Assembly: GCA_934167445.1 (NCBI GenBank)
Contig: CAKPKJ010000003.1
Span: 1 to 64,000, forward strand
Length of the DNA: 64,000 nt
Source of the DNA: an uncultured Clostridia bacterium
GTDB lineage: Bacteria > Bacillota > Clostridia > TANB77 > CAG-508
Direction: 5' to 3'
Each line of letters begins with the position of its first letter. The first letter of the stretch is position 1. Position numbers and translations under genes: made by a program. The notes under the pieces are model-generated. The model made no database searches. It saw nothing but the letters and a program-made list of their open reading frames with translations, and had not been told where the DNA came from. Below, piece by piece: positions 36,176 to 46,071 of the stretch.

Positions 36176-38785
36176 CATTTTCTCTTTTATTCTAACCAAT
36201 GTATTTAAAGCATCAATTGGTGTTAGCTCATTTAAATTAATTTTGTCAACTTCATGTGCTATTTCAGCTAATTTGTAATTATACATATCAAATTGACCTT
36301 CCACTTGCTTTTTGTCTTGTTTTTCTGCTTTTTTATTTGTCAAGATATTTTTTCTTTCCAAAGAACGTAAAATTTCATTAGCTTTCGTTGTTACAACTTT
36401 TGGAACTCCTGCAAGTTTAGCAACATGAATTCCATAGCTTTCGTCTGTTCCGCCTTTTACAATTTTTCTTAAGAAAATTATATCTTCACCTTTTTCTTTT
36501 ACTGCAATAGAATAATTTTTTATTCCATCTATTTTATTTTCTAATTCTGTTAATTCGTGGTAATGTGTTGCAAATAACGTTTTTGCTCCACATTTTTCTG
36601 TATCTGCAATATATTCTGCCACAGCCCATGCAATTGATAGACCGTCATATGTTGATGTTCCTCTACCAATTTCGTCTAAAATTACCAAGCTATTCTTTGT
36701 TGCTTCTTTTAAAATTGTAGCAACTTCCATCATTTCAACCATAAAAGTACTTTGTCCCATACTTAAATCATCTGATGCACCAACTCTTGTAAAAATTTTA
36801 TCCACAACACCAATATTAGCACTTTCTGCCGGTACAAAGCTTCCTACTTGGGCCATAAGTGTTATCAAAGCAACTTGTCTCATGTATGTTGATTTTCCGG
36901 CCATATTAGGTCCTGTAATTATTGCTAGTCTGTTTTCATTTCTATCTAAATATGTATCATTTTCTACAAATGTTCCAACACCCATAATTTTTTCAATTAC
37001 AGGATGTCTACCATTTTTAATATCAATTATACCTGTATCATTTACTTCTGGCATACAATAATTCATATCTTCTGCAACTTGAGCAAATGATGCCAATACA
37101 TCTAATGTTGATATTACTTCACTTGTAGTTTGCAACCTTCTTACATTTTGGGCAATTTCTCCTCTTATTTTTGTGAATGCATCATATTCTAGGTTTACAA
37201 CACGTTCTTCTGCCCCTAATATTTGGTTTTCCAAAGTTTTTAATTCATCTGTTATATATCTTTCAGCATTTGTTAACGTTTGTTTTCTAACATATCTATC
37301 TGGTACTTTATCCAAAAATGATTTTGTTACTTCTAAATAATATCCAAATACTTTATTGAATCCAATTTTTAAGTTTTTTATTCCTGTTTTTTCTTTTTCT
37401 TCCGCTTCTAGTTGAATCAACCAATTCTTTCCTTCTGTTTGTGCGGTCTTCAATTTATCAATTTCCTCGTCATAACCAAGTTTTATTATTCCACCCTCTT
37501 TAATTGTCATTGGTGGGTCATCTACTATTGAATTTTCAATTAAAGTATATATGTCTTGTAATTCATCAAGTTTTTCATATAATTCCTCAAGATAAGCTGA
37601 TTTACATTCTTTTAAAACATTCTTAACATCCGGTAATTTATATAACGAATTTTTTAATGTAATCATATCTCTAGCATTTGCATTTCCAAATGCCATTTTT
37701 CCTGCTAATCTTTCTATATCATATACTTTCTTTAAGTTCTCAATTACATCTCCTCTTAGCATTATACTATCTTTTAGCTCTTTTACTGCACTTAATCTTT
37801 TATTAATCTCTTTTACATCTATTAATGGGTCATTTAACCATCTTCTAAGTAGACGTCCTCCCATTGATGTCGAAGTTTTATCTAATACCCATAGCAATGT
37901 TCCTTTTTTCGATTTGTCTCGCATCTTTTCCGTTATTTCTAAGTTTCTTCTTGCATTTATATCTAATGCCATATATTTAGAAAGTTGATATACTGTTATT
38001 TTATTTATGTGGTCTAATGTTGTTTTTTGAGTTTCTTCTATATATTCAACTAGAGCATTTATTGAGCTAACTGCTAATGTTTTATCTTGTATATCTTCAA
38101 CTTTTTTACCATTATTATCTACTATGTTAAATCTTAAATTTATATTATTTAGCTCACTTGTAAAAAATTTATCATTAAAATTAGTAATATAAATATTTTC
38201 GAATCTTTCCTTTATTTTTCCGATTTCTTCTTGGCAATTTGACATCATAGAATTTACTAATAATTCTGAAGGTGTATATCTAGCAATTTCATCTAATAAC
38301 ATTGGAAAATTATAATTGTCTTTTATCTCTGCTGAGTAAAATTCTCCTGTAGATATATCACACACACTAATTCCATAATATATTCCACTTTTAAAAATAG
38401 ACATTATAAAGTTATTTTTTCTTTCCTCAAGCATATTACTTTCTACAAGGGTTCCTGGTGTTACAACTCTTATAACTCCCCTTTTTACTATTCCTTTAGC
38501 TTTTTTAGGATCTTCAAGTTGTTCGCATATTGCTACTTTATATCCTTTCGCTATTAATTTTGATATATATATTTCGGCAGCATGATGTGGTATTCCACAC
38601 ATTGGCGCTCTTTCTTCTTGTCCACAATCTTTTCCTGTTAATGTTAATTCTAATTCTCTTGATGCTGTTATTGCATCATCAAAAAACATTTCATAAAAAT
38701 CGCCCAATCTATAAAATAATATGCAATCTTTATATTCTTCTTTTGTTTCAAGATATCTTTGCATCATTGGTGAAAATTCTGCCAT
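36170..38785 (-). CDS. mutS: DNA mismatch repair protein MutS
   Basis: 871 residues, full length. Mismatch-binding motif FYEMFFDDA (Phe and Glu, about residues 29-37), connector and clamp domains, Walker A GPNMAGKSTYMRQ (about 620-632), Walker B VILDEIGRGTSTYDG and the switch THYHEL. MutS recognises mismatches; mutL is not in the window. It follows miaB and an HTH-containing gene on the same strand, echoing the miaB-mutS linkage of other Firmicutes. Confidence 0.97.
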   Translation of the reverse strand: MAEFSPMMQRYLETKEEYKDCILFYRLGDFYEMFFDDAITASRELELTLTGKDCGQEERAPMCGIPHHAAEIYISKLIAKGYKVAICEQLEDPKKAKGIVKRGVIRVVTPGTLVESNMLEERKNNFIMSIFKSGIYYGISVCDISTGEFYSAEIKDNYNFPMLLDEIARYTPSELLVNSMMSNCQEEIGKIKERFENIYITNFNDKFFTSELNNINLRFNIVDNNGKKVEDIQDKTLAVSSINALVEYIEETQKTTLDHINKITVYQLSKYMALDINARRNLEITEKMRDKSKKGTLLWVLDKTSTSMGGRLLRRWLNDPLIDVKEINKRLSAVKELKDSIMLRGDVIENLKKVYDIERLAGKMAFGNANARDMITLKNSLYKLPDVKNVLKECKSAYLEELYEKLDELQDIYTLIENSIVDDPPMTIKEGGIIKLGYDEEIDKLKTAQTEGKNWLIQLEAEEKEKTGIKNLKIGFNKVFGYYLEVTKSFLDKVPDRYVRKQTLTNAERYITDELKTLENQILGAEERVVNLEYDAFTKIRGEIAQNVRRLQTTSEVISTLDVLASFAQVAEDMNYCMPEVNDTGIIDIKNGRHPVIEKIMGVGTFVENDTYLDRNENRLAIITGPNMAGKSTYMRQVALITLMAQVGSFVPAESANIGVVDKIFTRVGASDDLSMGQSTFMVEMMEVATILKEATKNSLVILDEIGRGTSTYDGLSIAWAVAEYIADTEKCGAKTLFATHYHELTELENKIDGIKNYSIAVKEKGEDIIFLRKIVKGGTDESYGIHVAKLAGVPKVVTTKANEILRSLERKNILTNKKAEKQDKKQVEGQFDMYNYKLAEIAHEVDKINLNELTPIDALNTLVRIKEKMK

Positions 38786-38807
38786 TTATTTTTCTCCTTT
38801 TATATTA

Positions 38808-39653
38808 TTATATATTTCGTTCATCTTTTTTCAAATTTTCATATTGTTCTACTTTTATTTTTGCTCTTCTTAATGAACTAACACTTATTCCCAAAGTTTT
38901 AGCTTTTTCTTGATTGGTTCCTTCTATATTTTGTGCTTTTTCTAAAAGTTCTTTAGCTGTTTTATATTCTCTTTCTTCCTTACTTATTGCATCAGAAATT
39001 ATAACTGGCCCTTCTTTATATTTATTTAATATTAAATCCATCAATATCCTTTCATATTCTGTAAAAGGTTTTCTTGTTACCTTTCTTTCTGCACTTTCTT
39101 TTGCCATTTTATATATTTCTTCAAATTCCTCTGAAGCTTTAAATTTTTCTAACTCTCTGCTAACTGTTCTTGCAGGTATTCCATATACTTTTGCTATCTC
39201 ACTTTGACTCATATCTAATTTAAGCATTTCTATAAATAACGCTTTAAAATTAATAAATGAATAATCTGGATTTATTCTTGATTGATATTCTACATATTTT
39301 CTTTTAAGCTCGTCATCATTTGAACCATTTATGTATTCTAACATCTTTTCCCTAAAAGTTTGTATATATACTCCACAGTCTCTAGCAGCTTCCTCTAACA
39401 ATGCCTTACCTTGTATAACTTTTAAAGTTTGTTTTTCCAAGTCTTCTTTAGGTATATTTACAGTAGTACTGTTTTTCTTATTTTCAAATAATTGTTTTTC
39501 TATTTGTTCCCTTTGAGGAGTTCCAACCGGATATTCTCTATTAATTCTTTCTTTAAACCAATTCCTATCAAAGCCGTATTTCTCTTGAAGTTCTCTTAAA
39601 CTTTTACCATTTAATAATTCTTTTAATATTTTTTCAAATAAATCTTTTTCCAT
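38808..39653 (-). CDS. Unknown protein with several helix-turn-helix-like units, between miaB and mutS
   Basis: About 281 residues from the ATG at 39653 (GGAG upstream; a longer frame to 39677 is less likely). I recognise no named family. Four similar HTH-like units are visible: GKSLRELQEKYGFDRNWFKERI (about 17-38), a second with EAARDCGVYIQTFREKM (about 88-104), DMSQSEIAKVYGIPARTVSREL (about 146-167) and GTNQEKAKTLGISVSSLRRAK (about 245-265), joined by charged helical linkers. It is spaced 22 bases before mutS and 31 after miaB, so it is part of that operon and could be a DNA-binding regulator. Confidence 0.75.
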   Translation of the reverse strand: MEKDLFEKILKELLNGKSLRELQEKYGFDRNWFKERINREYPVGTPQREQIEKQLFENKKNSTTVNIPKEDLEKQTLKVIQGKALLEEAARDCGVYIQTFREKMLEYINGSNDDELKRKYVEYQSRINPDYSFINFKALFIEMLKLDMSQSEIAKVYGIPARTVSRELEKFKASEEFEEIYKMAKESAERKVTRKPFTEYERILMDLILNKYKEGPVIISDAISKEEREYKTAKELLEKAQNIEGTNQEKAKTLGISVSSLRRAKIKVEQYENLKKDERNI

Positions 39654-39684
39654 TACTTTTCTCCAATTTATTATCATAATTTAT

Positions 39685-41130
39685 TTAGCTTATATGATTT
39701 TTTGCTCCGTCCCCAAAATCATTTTTGCCTTTTAAATACCACATATGTTCTGACTCTATCTCTATTTCTATTATGTTATTTATTAGGCATTTTGGTCCTT
39801 TAAATATAACTACTTTATTACTATCTGTTCTTCCTGTTAGCATTTCTGGATTGTTTTTGCTTTCTCCTTCTACAAGGATTTTTTGTTTTGTTCCTACATA
39901 TTTTTGATTGTTTTCTTCTATTTGACTTTCTACTAATGCTTTTAATTTATCAAATCTTCTATGTTTTACTTCTTCTGGTATTTGGTTTTCCATTCTATCT
40001 CCTGGTGTTCCAACTCTTCTTGAATATATAAACATATATACCTGTTCAAATTTAACTTTTCTTACAACATCTAATGTATCTTCAAATTCTTCATCAGTTT
40101 CCCCTGGAAAACCTACTATTATATCTGTTGATAATGTTAAATTAGGTATTTTTGCTTTCATTTTTTCCACTAAATTCAAGTATTGCTCTTTTGTGTATTT
40201 TCTATTCATTACTTTTAATACATTTGTATTTCCTGATTGAAGCGGTAAATGTATTAATTTACATACCTTGTCACATTCTGCAATTGCTTCTATAACATCA
40301 TCTGTAAAATCTTTTGGATGTGGTGATACAAACCTAATTCTTTCTATTCCATCTATCTTATTTATTTCTTTTAATAGTTTTGCAAATGAATCTACTCCAT
40401 TGTATTTCTCAAATGGTATATTATTTTCTCTTTCTACTCTTAAATATGAATTTACATTTTGTCCAAGTAACGTTATTTCTTTATATCCTTGTTTGGCTAA
40501 TTGCTCTACTTCTTCTATTATATCTTTTGGTTCTCTACTTCTTTCTCTTCCTCTAACATATGGCACAATACAATATGCGCAAAAATTATTACATCCGTTC
40601 ATTATTGTTACAGATGCTTTTATTTTGCTATCTCTTTTTATTGGTAGTCCTTCATGAATTTCACCATCTATATCTATTATGTCTTCAATTTTTCTTTTTT
40701 CTTGAATTGAATTATATAAATCTTCTGGAAATCTATATAATGTGTGTGTTCCAAATAATATATCAACAAATGGATAACTTTCTTTTATTTTATCTGTTAT
40801 ATGTTTTTCTTGCATCATACATCCACCAATTGCAATTATTAGACCTTTTTCAACTTTTAATTTTTTTAGTTCTCCTAATTTACCAAATAATTTATCTTCT
40901 GCATTTTCTCTTACACAACATGTATTAAATAATGCGATATCTGCTTCTTTTACATCTTCAGTCTTTGTGTATCCCATTTTTTCTAGCATTCCACACAACT
41001 TTTCTGAATCATTTTCATTTAATTGACATCCCATTGTTAAAATATTATATTTTTGATTTTTTTCTTTATTTATTTCTCTTATCTTTTCTATATATTTTTC
41101 TTGTTCTTTTATGTTTTTATCTACTTTCAT
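39685..41130 (-). CDS. miaB: tRNA-2-methylthio-N6-dimethylallyladenosine synthase
   Basis: 481 residues. The N-terminal UPF0004 domain has cluster cysteines in MGCQLNENDSEK and NTCCVREN, the radical-SAM motif is CNNFCAYCIVPYVRGRERSR (CxxxCxxC) and a C-terminal TRAM domain ends the protein. It adds the methylthio group at A37 of UNN-reading tRNAs. An N-terminal extension of about 30 charged residues is usual for Clostridia. Confidence 0.95.
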   Translation of the reverse strand: MKVDKNIKEQEKYIEKIREINKEKNQKYNILTMGCQLNENDSEKLCGMLEKMGYTKTEDVKEADIALFNTCCVRENAEDKLFGKLGELKKLKVEKGLIIAIGGCMMQEKHITDKIKESYPFVDILFGTHTLYRFPEDLYNSIQEKRKIEDIIDIDGEIHEGLPIKRDSKIKASVTIMNGCNNFCAYCIVPYVRGRERSREPKDIIEEVEQLAKQGYKEITLLGQNVNSYLRVERENNIPFEKYNGVDSFAKLLKEINKIDGIERIRFVSPHPKDFTDDVIEAIAECDKVCKLIHLPLQSGNTNVLKVMNRKYTKEQYLNLVEKMKAKIPNLTLSTDIIVGFPGETDEEFEDTLDVVRKVKFEQVYMFIYSRRVGTPGDRMENQIPEEVKHRRFDKLKALVESQIEENNQKYVGTKQKILVEGESKNNPEMLTGRTDSNKVVIFKGPKCLINNIIEIEIESEHMWYLKGKNDFGDGAKNHIS

Positions 41131-41212
41131 TTTTACTATCTTTCCTTCCTAGTTTAGCACACCCATTTTATTATATTTTGGTTGATTTTGCAAGGGATTA
41201 ACAACAAAAAAA

Positions 41213-41234
41213 GAAAGTAGACATTTCTACTTTC
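41213..41234 (-). terminator. Terminator of rpmE
   Basis: GAAAGTAGA pairs perfectly with TCTACTTTC around a 4-base loop, followed by seven Ts on the minus strand. Confidence 0.88.
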
Positions 41235-41241
41235 CAACTTC

Positions 41242-41442
41242 TTATGCAAGACCATATTTTTTCTTGAATCTATCTGCTCTACCACCTGCTGTTTCTTGTC
41301 TTAGATTTCCTGTCCAGAATGGATGACATTTTGAACATACGTCTACTTTTAAATCTTTTTTTGTTGAACCAACTTCTAACACGTTACCACATGCACATGT
41401 AATAGTTGTTTGGTTATATTCTGGTTGTATATCTTTTTTCAT
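41242..41442 (-). CDS. rpmE: Ribosomal protein L31 (zinc-binding type)
   Basis: 66 residues, MKKDIQPEYNQTTITCACGN start, zinc ligands in CACG and CSKCHPFWTG, ending RADRFKKKYGLA. Full-length C-plus form. Confidence 0.96.
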   Translation of the reverse strand: MKKDIQPEYNQTTITCACGNVLEVGSTKKDLKVDVCSKCHPFWTGNLRQETAGGRADRFKKKYGLA

Positions 41443-41538
41443 TTATGTTCACCTCTTTCTCATTTAATAAACTGACTGTTTTTAATATTATCATATTTTT
41501 TTATTTTTTTCAAGCTTTTTAACTAAATTGTTTTATTG

Positions 41539-41724
41539 TTATTTATTATTTTGTGATTCATTGTTTGAATCAACTTTATTTTCTTGATGTTCTTGCATGT
41601 ATACTGCAGAATATAACATCTCTTTATTTATTGATAACTTATTTACTAACTTGCTCATTATGTTAAAAACACAAGCTATAATTAGTATTAACATACCTAT
41701 TTTTTTCCAGTACTTTGCAAGCAT
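41539..41724 (-). CDS. Small single-pass membrane protein
   Basis: 61 residues with a good ribosome binding site (AGGAGAAAGATG). One membrane helix (about 10-30) and a hydrophilic tail ending in Asn/Gln/Ser. No family recognised. Confidence 0.6.
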   Translation of the reverse strand: MLAKYWKKIGMLILIIACVFNIMSKLVNKLSINKEMLYSAVYMQEHQENKVDSNNESQNNK

Positions 41725-41878
41725 AACATCTTTCTCCTTTTATAAACTACATATCCATTATACTTTTATTTTCACAAAAAGTCAACTATAATTTTATTTT
41801 TCAAATATTACTTATTGTCTTATAAATTCAATGTCTTTTGGGTATATTATTTATAAGGTAAAATATAAAAGAAAGAGT

Positions 41879-41916
41879 ATGCTTACAAATGCTATCTAGA
41901 TATAAATTGTAAGCAT
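41879..41916 (+). promoter_or_regulatory. Hairpin in the leader of the VanW gene
   Basis: ATGCTTACAA (41879-41888) pairs perfectly with TTGTAAGCAT (41907-41916), ending just before the ribosome binding site (GAGGATA). It has no T-run, so it may affect translation or mRNA stability. Confidence 0.4.
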
Positions 41917-41939
41917 ATCATATGAGGATATTTATTTAT

Positions 41940-42693
41940 ATGAAAAACAAAAATTGGATAATTGCAGTTTTACTTTTATTATTTATTTTAGGTTTTGGCA
42001 TGTATTACTTTTCAAAAAACAAAAATAATAATGCTAATACTGATGCAGAATACGAAACAAACCGAACTTCTTCAACAGCTGAAAATGCTAGCAGCAATAC
42101 AACAGAAAACGAAAGCAATTCAGCTAACTCCAGAACTCCTACTCAACCTGAAGATAGTAACACTGCCCCAACGCACGAAGAGCAACCTTCTGGGCAAGAA
42201 CAATCTCACGATTCTACTCCGAAGACTGTTGAAGATACAATTTCAACATTTACAACTAATATATATTCATCAGATACGGCCAGGCAAAATAATATTAAAA
42301 TAGCGTGTGACACTTTAAATGATACTGTTGTTAAAGCTGGTGAAACTTTTTCTTTCTGCAATACTATAGGAAAAGCAACTTCTTCTAAAGGATATCAAAA
42401 AGCGGATATTTTTGACAATGATGGTAACAAGAAAAAAGGCATTGGTGGTGGCATTTGTCAAGTTAGCAGTACATTATACAATAGTATCTTAAAATCAGAC
42501 TCGCTTGCAGTAACAGAAAGGCATAGTCACAGTAATAAAGTACCATATGTTAAACCTGGAAAAGATGCTGCAGTTGCACATCGGAAGTTATGACTTAAAA
42601 TTCAAAAACAATTTGCCTGATGATATAAAAATTCTAGCATCTACAAATGGAAAAACTGTTACTACTACAATACTAGAAATCAAAAAAAATTAA
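41940..42693 (+). CDS. VanW family protein, read through an in-frame CGG by +1 shift
   Basis: About 250 residues from the ATG at 41940 (GAGGAT upstream). An N-terminal membrane anchor (about 5-24), a low-complexity Asn/Ser/Thr/Glu linker (about 30-95) and a VanW domain: TFSFCNTIGKATSSKGYQKA, GIGGGICQVSSTLYNSILKS, ERHSHSNKVPYVKPGKDAAVA. In frame it would end HRKL at 42593, in the middle of the last conserved block. At GCA CAT CGG AAG, skipping C42582 gives HGSYDLKFKNNLPDDIKILAS and a natural stop at 42691, restoring the family C-terminus. VanW-domain proteins are cell-surface; their activity is not established. Confidence 0.85.
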
Positions 42694-42808
42694 TCAAATT
42701 TTTAAGCTCTATATGGTAGATTAATTTATATTATTTGGACTATTTTTTCTTTCATTGAATATTTACAAATATTTAGAATATATTTTAATATCAATTGGAG
42801 GGATTTTT

Positions 42809-44047
42809 ATGCGAATATTCAAATTAATTATAAGTTTACTTATTATTTTTGCCATATATTGTTATTTTATTTTTCCTAGTTTTGCTAAAGCCAGTGTTCC
42901 AGTATGGGCTTCTGGTCAAGAACCACTAGAAGAAGTTGATTCGGATATCGGTTCAATCACAAATGATAACAATTCTTTAAATTTAGAATCTGCATCTGCT
43001 ATTTTAATTGAGCAATCTACAGGTCAAATTTTATATGCACATAATATCCACGAACAATTACGCCCTGCTTCTGTTACTAAAGTTATGAGTATTTTGTTAA
43101 TAATGGAGGCTTTAGATAGTGGTAAAATAAACTTAACCGACCAAGTTCCTTGCAGTGAAAATGCTGCTAGTATGGGTGGTTCACAAATTTGGCTAGACCC
43201 TAGAGAAACTTTAAGTGTTGATGATATGTTAAAGGCTATTTGTGTAAATTCTGCAAATGACTGTGTTGTTGCAATGGCAGAATTTATCGCAGGTTCCGAA
43301 GAAGCATTTGTTCAAATGATGAATGATAAAGCCAAAGAACTTGGTATGAATGATACAACATTTAAAAATTGTCACGGATTAGACGAAGATGGTCATGTTA
43401 CATCAAGTTATGATATTGCTTTAATGTCAAAAGAGTTATTGTCTAATCACCCTAATGTAACTAAATATACTACAATATGGATGGATACTTTGCGTGGTGG
43501 AAAATCACAATTATCAAATACAAATAAATTAATAAAATATTACAGGGGTGCAACTGGTTTAAAAACCGGCTCCACAGGATTAGCATTATATAATTTATCT
43601 GCAAGTGCTACAAGAGATAATTTATCTTTAATTGCTGTAATTATGAAAGCTCCTTCTACAAAAGTAAGATTTGCAGAAGCTCAAAAATTATTGGATTATG
43701 GTTTTAACACTTTTTCTTATAAAGAATTCGGAAAAAAAGATGATGTTATATCTTCTGTAAAAGTAGATAAAGGCTCTAGCTCGGAAGTTCAAGCTGTTTT
43801 AAAAGATAACTCAGGCACACTTATTGAAAAGGGAAAAGATAAAAATGTAGAACAAAATATTGATTTACCAAGTAGTATTTCAGCTCCAGTAGCAACTGGT
43901 CAAAAGCTTGGAGAAGTAACATTTTCTCTTGATGGAGAAGTTATTTCTAAAACAGATATAATTGCCAAAGATAATGTAGATAAGATTAATTTATTTAATA
44001 TTTCTAAAAAGGTTTATTATTCTTGGGTTAGTTTACTAAGAATTTAA
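42809..44047 (+). CDS. dacF: D-alanyl-D-alanine carboxypeptidase (DacF/DacB type)
   Basis: About 412 residues from the ATG at 42809 (GGAGGG upstream). Signal peptide, then the S11 peptidase domain with SxxK in RPASVTKVMS, SxN in VNSANDCVV and KTG in GLKTGSTGLALYN. A beta-rich C-terminal domain and an amphipathic end follow. It trims pentapeptide stems in the wall or spore cortex. It follows the VanW gene by 115 bases. Confidence 0.93.
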   Translation: MRIFKLIISLLIIFAIYCYFIFPSFAKASVPVWASGQEPLEEVDSDIGSITNDNNSLNLESASAILIEQSTGQILYAHNIHEQLRPASVTKVMSILLIMEALDSGKINLTDQVPCSENAASMGGSQIWLDPRETLSVDDMLKAICVNSANDCVVAMAEFIAGSEEAFVQMMNDKAKELGMNDTTFKNCHGLDEDGHVTSSYDIALMSKELLSNHPNVTKYTTIWMDTLRGGKSQLSNTNKLIKYYRGATGLKTGSTGLALYNLSASATRDNLSLIAVIMKAPSTKVRFAEAQKLLDYGFNTFSYKEFGKKDDVISSVKVDKGSSSEVQAVLKDNSGTLIEKGKDKNVEQNIDLPSSISAPVATGQKLGEVTFSLDGEVISKTDIIAKDNVDKINLFNISKKVYYSWVSLLRI

Positions 44048-44055
44048 AAAATTTT

Positions 44056-44132
44056 AAAAGAGTTAAAATACAAGATTTTCATTACGTTTTTTGGCTTATT
44101 ACGAAATTCAAATCTTATATTTCAACTCTTTT
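44056..44132. terminator. Long hairpin terminator between dacF and ytfJ
   Basis: 44056-44078 pairs with 44110-44132 at 21 of 23 positions; runs of A and T flank it. It separates convergent genes. Confidence 0.75.
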
Positions 44133-44163
44133 TAGCTTTTACTAAAATATTATTATCTTCTAT

Positions 44164-44784
44164 TTATTCGTCTTCTAAAGTTTCGTCATATTCAAACTCA
44201 TATGTTTCTTCTGGTTCTGTGGTTTTATCTTGCACTACTGTTTTAATTTTTTCAACATTTTGACTTTCTTTTTGATTCCCTTTATTCTTTTCATTATTAT
44301 CATTCTTGCCATTCTTTTGTTGATTTTTCTGCATCTCTTTTATGATTTTTTGTGTCTGTTCTTTTTTAGTTTGAACACATCTATTCATCATATTATTTGC
44401 CTTTTCCATAAAATCTGGCATATAGTCTAATAGCTTGTCTAGTGACGAACTATGGTTTACAGGCATTAATTTTACATTATTAGGTTGAATTACCAAAAAT
44501 GCTATTGGGTTAATACTAACTCCTGCTCCAGAACCTCCGCCAAATGGCAATCTATATTGAATTGCTTCTTCTTTATCTTTTTTAGTGTATTCGTCTACTG
44601 TTTCACCTTTAAATTCACTACCACCTGCTGCAAACCCGAATGAAACTTTTGATATCGGTATAATTATAATATTATTTGAAGTTTCAATCGGCTCTCCTAT
44701 AATAGTATTTACGTCTATCATATCTTGTATGCTATTCATAGCTGTGACCATAAGTCCTTCTATTGGATGTTGTTGTTCGCTCAT
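44164..44784 (-). CDS. ytfJ: Sporulation protein YtfJ (GerW family)
   Basis: 206 residues. The core (1-125) has HPIEGLMVTAMNSIQDMIDVNTIIGEPI, ISKVSFGFAAGGSEF and LPFGGGSGAGVSINPIAFLVI, all typical of YtfJ/GerW. An acidic low-complexity C-terminal tail of about 70 residues (KNDNNEKNKGNQKE, EPEETYEFEYDE) is added. It overlaps the DUF2953 gene by 53 bases, the ytfI-ytfJ order known from Bacillus. Confidence 0.93.
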   Translation of the reverse strand: MSEQQHPIEGLMVTAMNSIQDMIDVNTIIGEPIETSNNIIIIPISKVSFGFAAGGSEFKGETVDEYTKKDKEEAIQYRLPFGGGSGAGVSINPIAFLVIQPNNVKLMPVNHSSSLDKLLDYMPDFMEKANNMMNRCVQTKKEQTQKIIKEMQKNQQKNGKNDNNEKNKGNQKESQNVEKIKTVVQDKTTEPEETYEFEYDETLEDE

Positions 44785-45346
44785 TTTTCTTCACTCCCTC
44801 TTTTCTAATTAAGATATATATTATATTAATAATATGTATCATTTCAAATTCAAATATACCTGAAAACAGTATATTAAGCAGATTTTTATTGCAATATATT
44901 GGCTGAATTATAAAATTTTGTTTTTTGTAATCTGTTGTATTATTTTTTATAAAAATTGAAATTAGCATTCCTAATATTGGAACCATAAAAGATGTTAATA
45001 CTGCATCTTCTGTTCCCATATCTATTCTTAGCTTCATTTCTTTTAATTCAATTTTTAATTTTCGTATAAATAATTTTACTTTTCTATTTATTTCTTTGTC
45101 TTTTTCTATATCTGTAATATCAATTTTATATTTAAATTTTTGATACATTTTTCGAACTTTATCATCTGTTATTTTGATTTTAAAAATTGGTATATTTTTT
45201 AAAATTTTTATTTTTACATTTATTATACATTTTATTTTGTAACTCTGCGTATTATAGTTAAAGTTTTCTATTTCTATATTTATAGTTGAAAACACTATTA
45301 AAACAATTAATAAAATAACTAGTCCAAATGCAAAAAGAAAAACCAA
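44732..45346 (-). CDS. ytfI: DUF2953 membrane protein (YtfI-like)
   Basis: 204 residues, starting with TTG behind AGGAGG. One N-terminal helix (about 1-20), a middle region with KCIINVKIKILKNIPIFKIKI and a second hydrophobic region (about 108-130), matching DUF2953. It is translationally coupled to ytfJ, the sporulation/germination partner. Confidence 0.85.
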   Translation of the reverse strand: MVFLFAFGLVILLIVLIVFSTINIEIENFNYNTQSYKIKCIINVKIKILKNIPIFKIKITDDKVRKMYQKFKYKIDITDIEKDKEINRKVKLFIRKLKIELKEMKLRIDMGTEDAVLTSFMVPILGMLISIFIKNNTTDYKKQNFIIQPIYCNKNLLNILFSGIFEFEMIHIINIIYILIRKEGVKKNERTTTSNRRTYGHSYE

Positions 45347-45434
45347 TATATTCGCCTCCTTTAGAGGATTTATATTAGTTTTTCCAATTTTTACAAATTT
45401 AATTCCTTATTTTATTATTTTTCTCAATTATTAG

Positions 45435-45902
45435 TTATAAAACCATCATCATCGTAAATAATGTTGCAACAAATATTTCTGCTCTTGACATTTCTTTTGG
45501 GAAAATCTCTAATTCTCCCTCTTCTTTTTCATTTACAATTGATATCTTGTAAGACTTTACGTCATTTTTTTCAAAATAAAAATTAAAATCTTGTGTTTGA
45601 TTTACATCTGTAGTTTGAATTTGTATATATCTTTTTCCTACTTCATTATCTCTGCTTGAATATAATTTTATTTCTACATATTTTCCAGTCAAACTATCTT
45701 TTCTGTCATCCTTTATAGTTCCTTTAATTTTTCCATTTACAAGTGTTGCTTGTGCTTGAGTAATTTCTACTTGTGCTGTAGTATCTTTTCTTGTAATGTC
45801 TGCATATGAAGATTTTAAACTTGCATTTATAAGTAATTCAGATAATACTGCAAAAACTACAATCCATATTACATATTTTAAAAATGTTTTTAATCTGCTC
45901 AT
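45435..45902 (-). CDS. Hypothetical protein with two membrane helices
   Basis: 155 residues: an N-terminal hydrophobic segment (about 8-28), a beta-rich extracytoplasmic domain (about 35-130; VEITQAQATLVNGKIKGTIKDD looks like an immunoglobulin-like strand pair) and a C-terminal helix (about 138-155). No family recognised. It is upstream of nothing on the same strand except ytfI, 88 bases away. Confidence 0.7.
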   Translation of the reverse strand: MSRLKTFLKYVIWIVVFAVLSELLINASLKSSYADITRKDTTAQVEITQAQATLVNGKIKGTIKDDRKDSLTGKYVEIKLYSSRDNEVGKRYIQIQTTDVNQTQDFNFYFEKNDVKSYKISIVNEKEEGELEIFPKEMSRAEIFVATLFTMMMVL

Positions 45903-46071
45903 AATTTTCTCCGTTCTTTTTTATTCAACATCTTTATTATACCAGATATGTGCAGCTTTTTCAATATTTCTGGGGACTTTTATTTCCATAGTCTAAGTGT
46001 GTTTTTATTTCTATGTTCAAAACCTTTTTACAAATCTTCTTACTTTAATTATATGTTAAATATTTAGAAAA

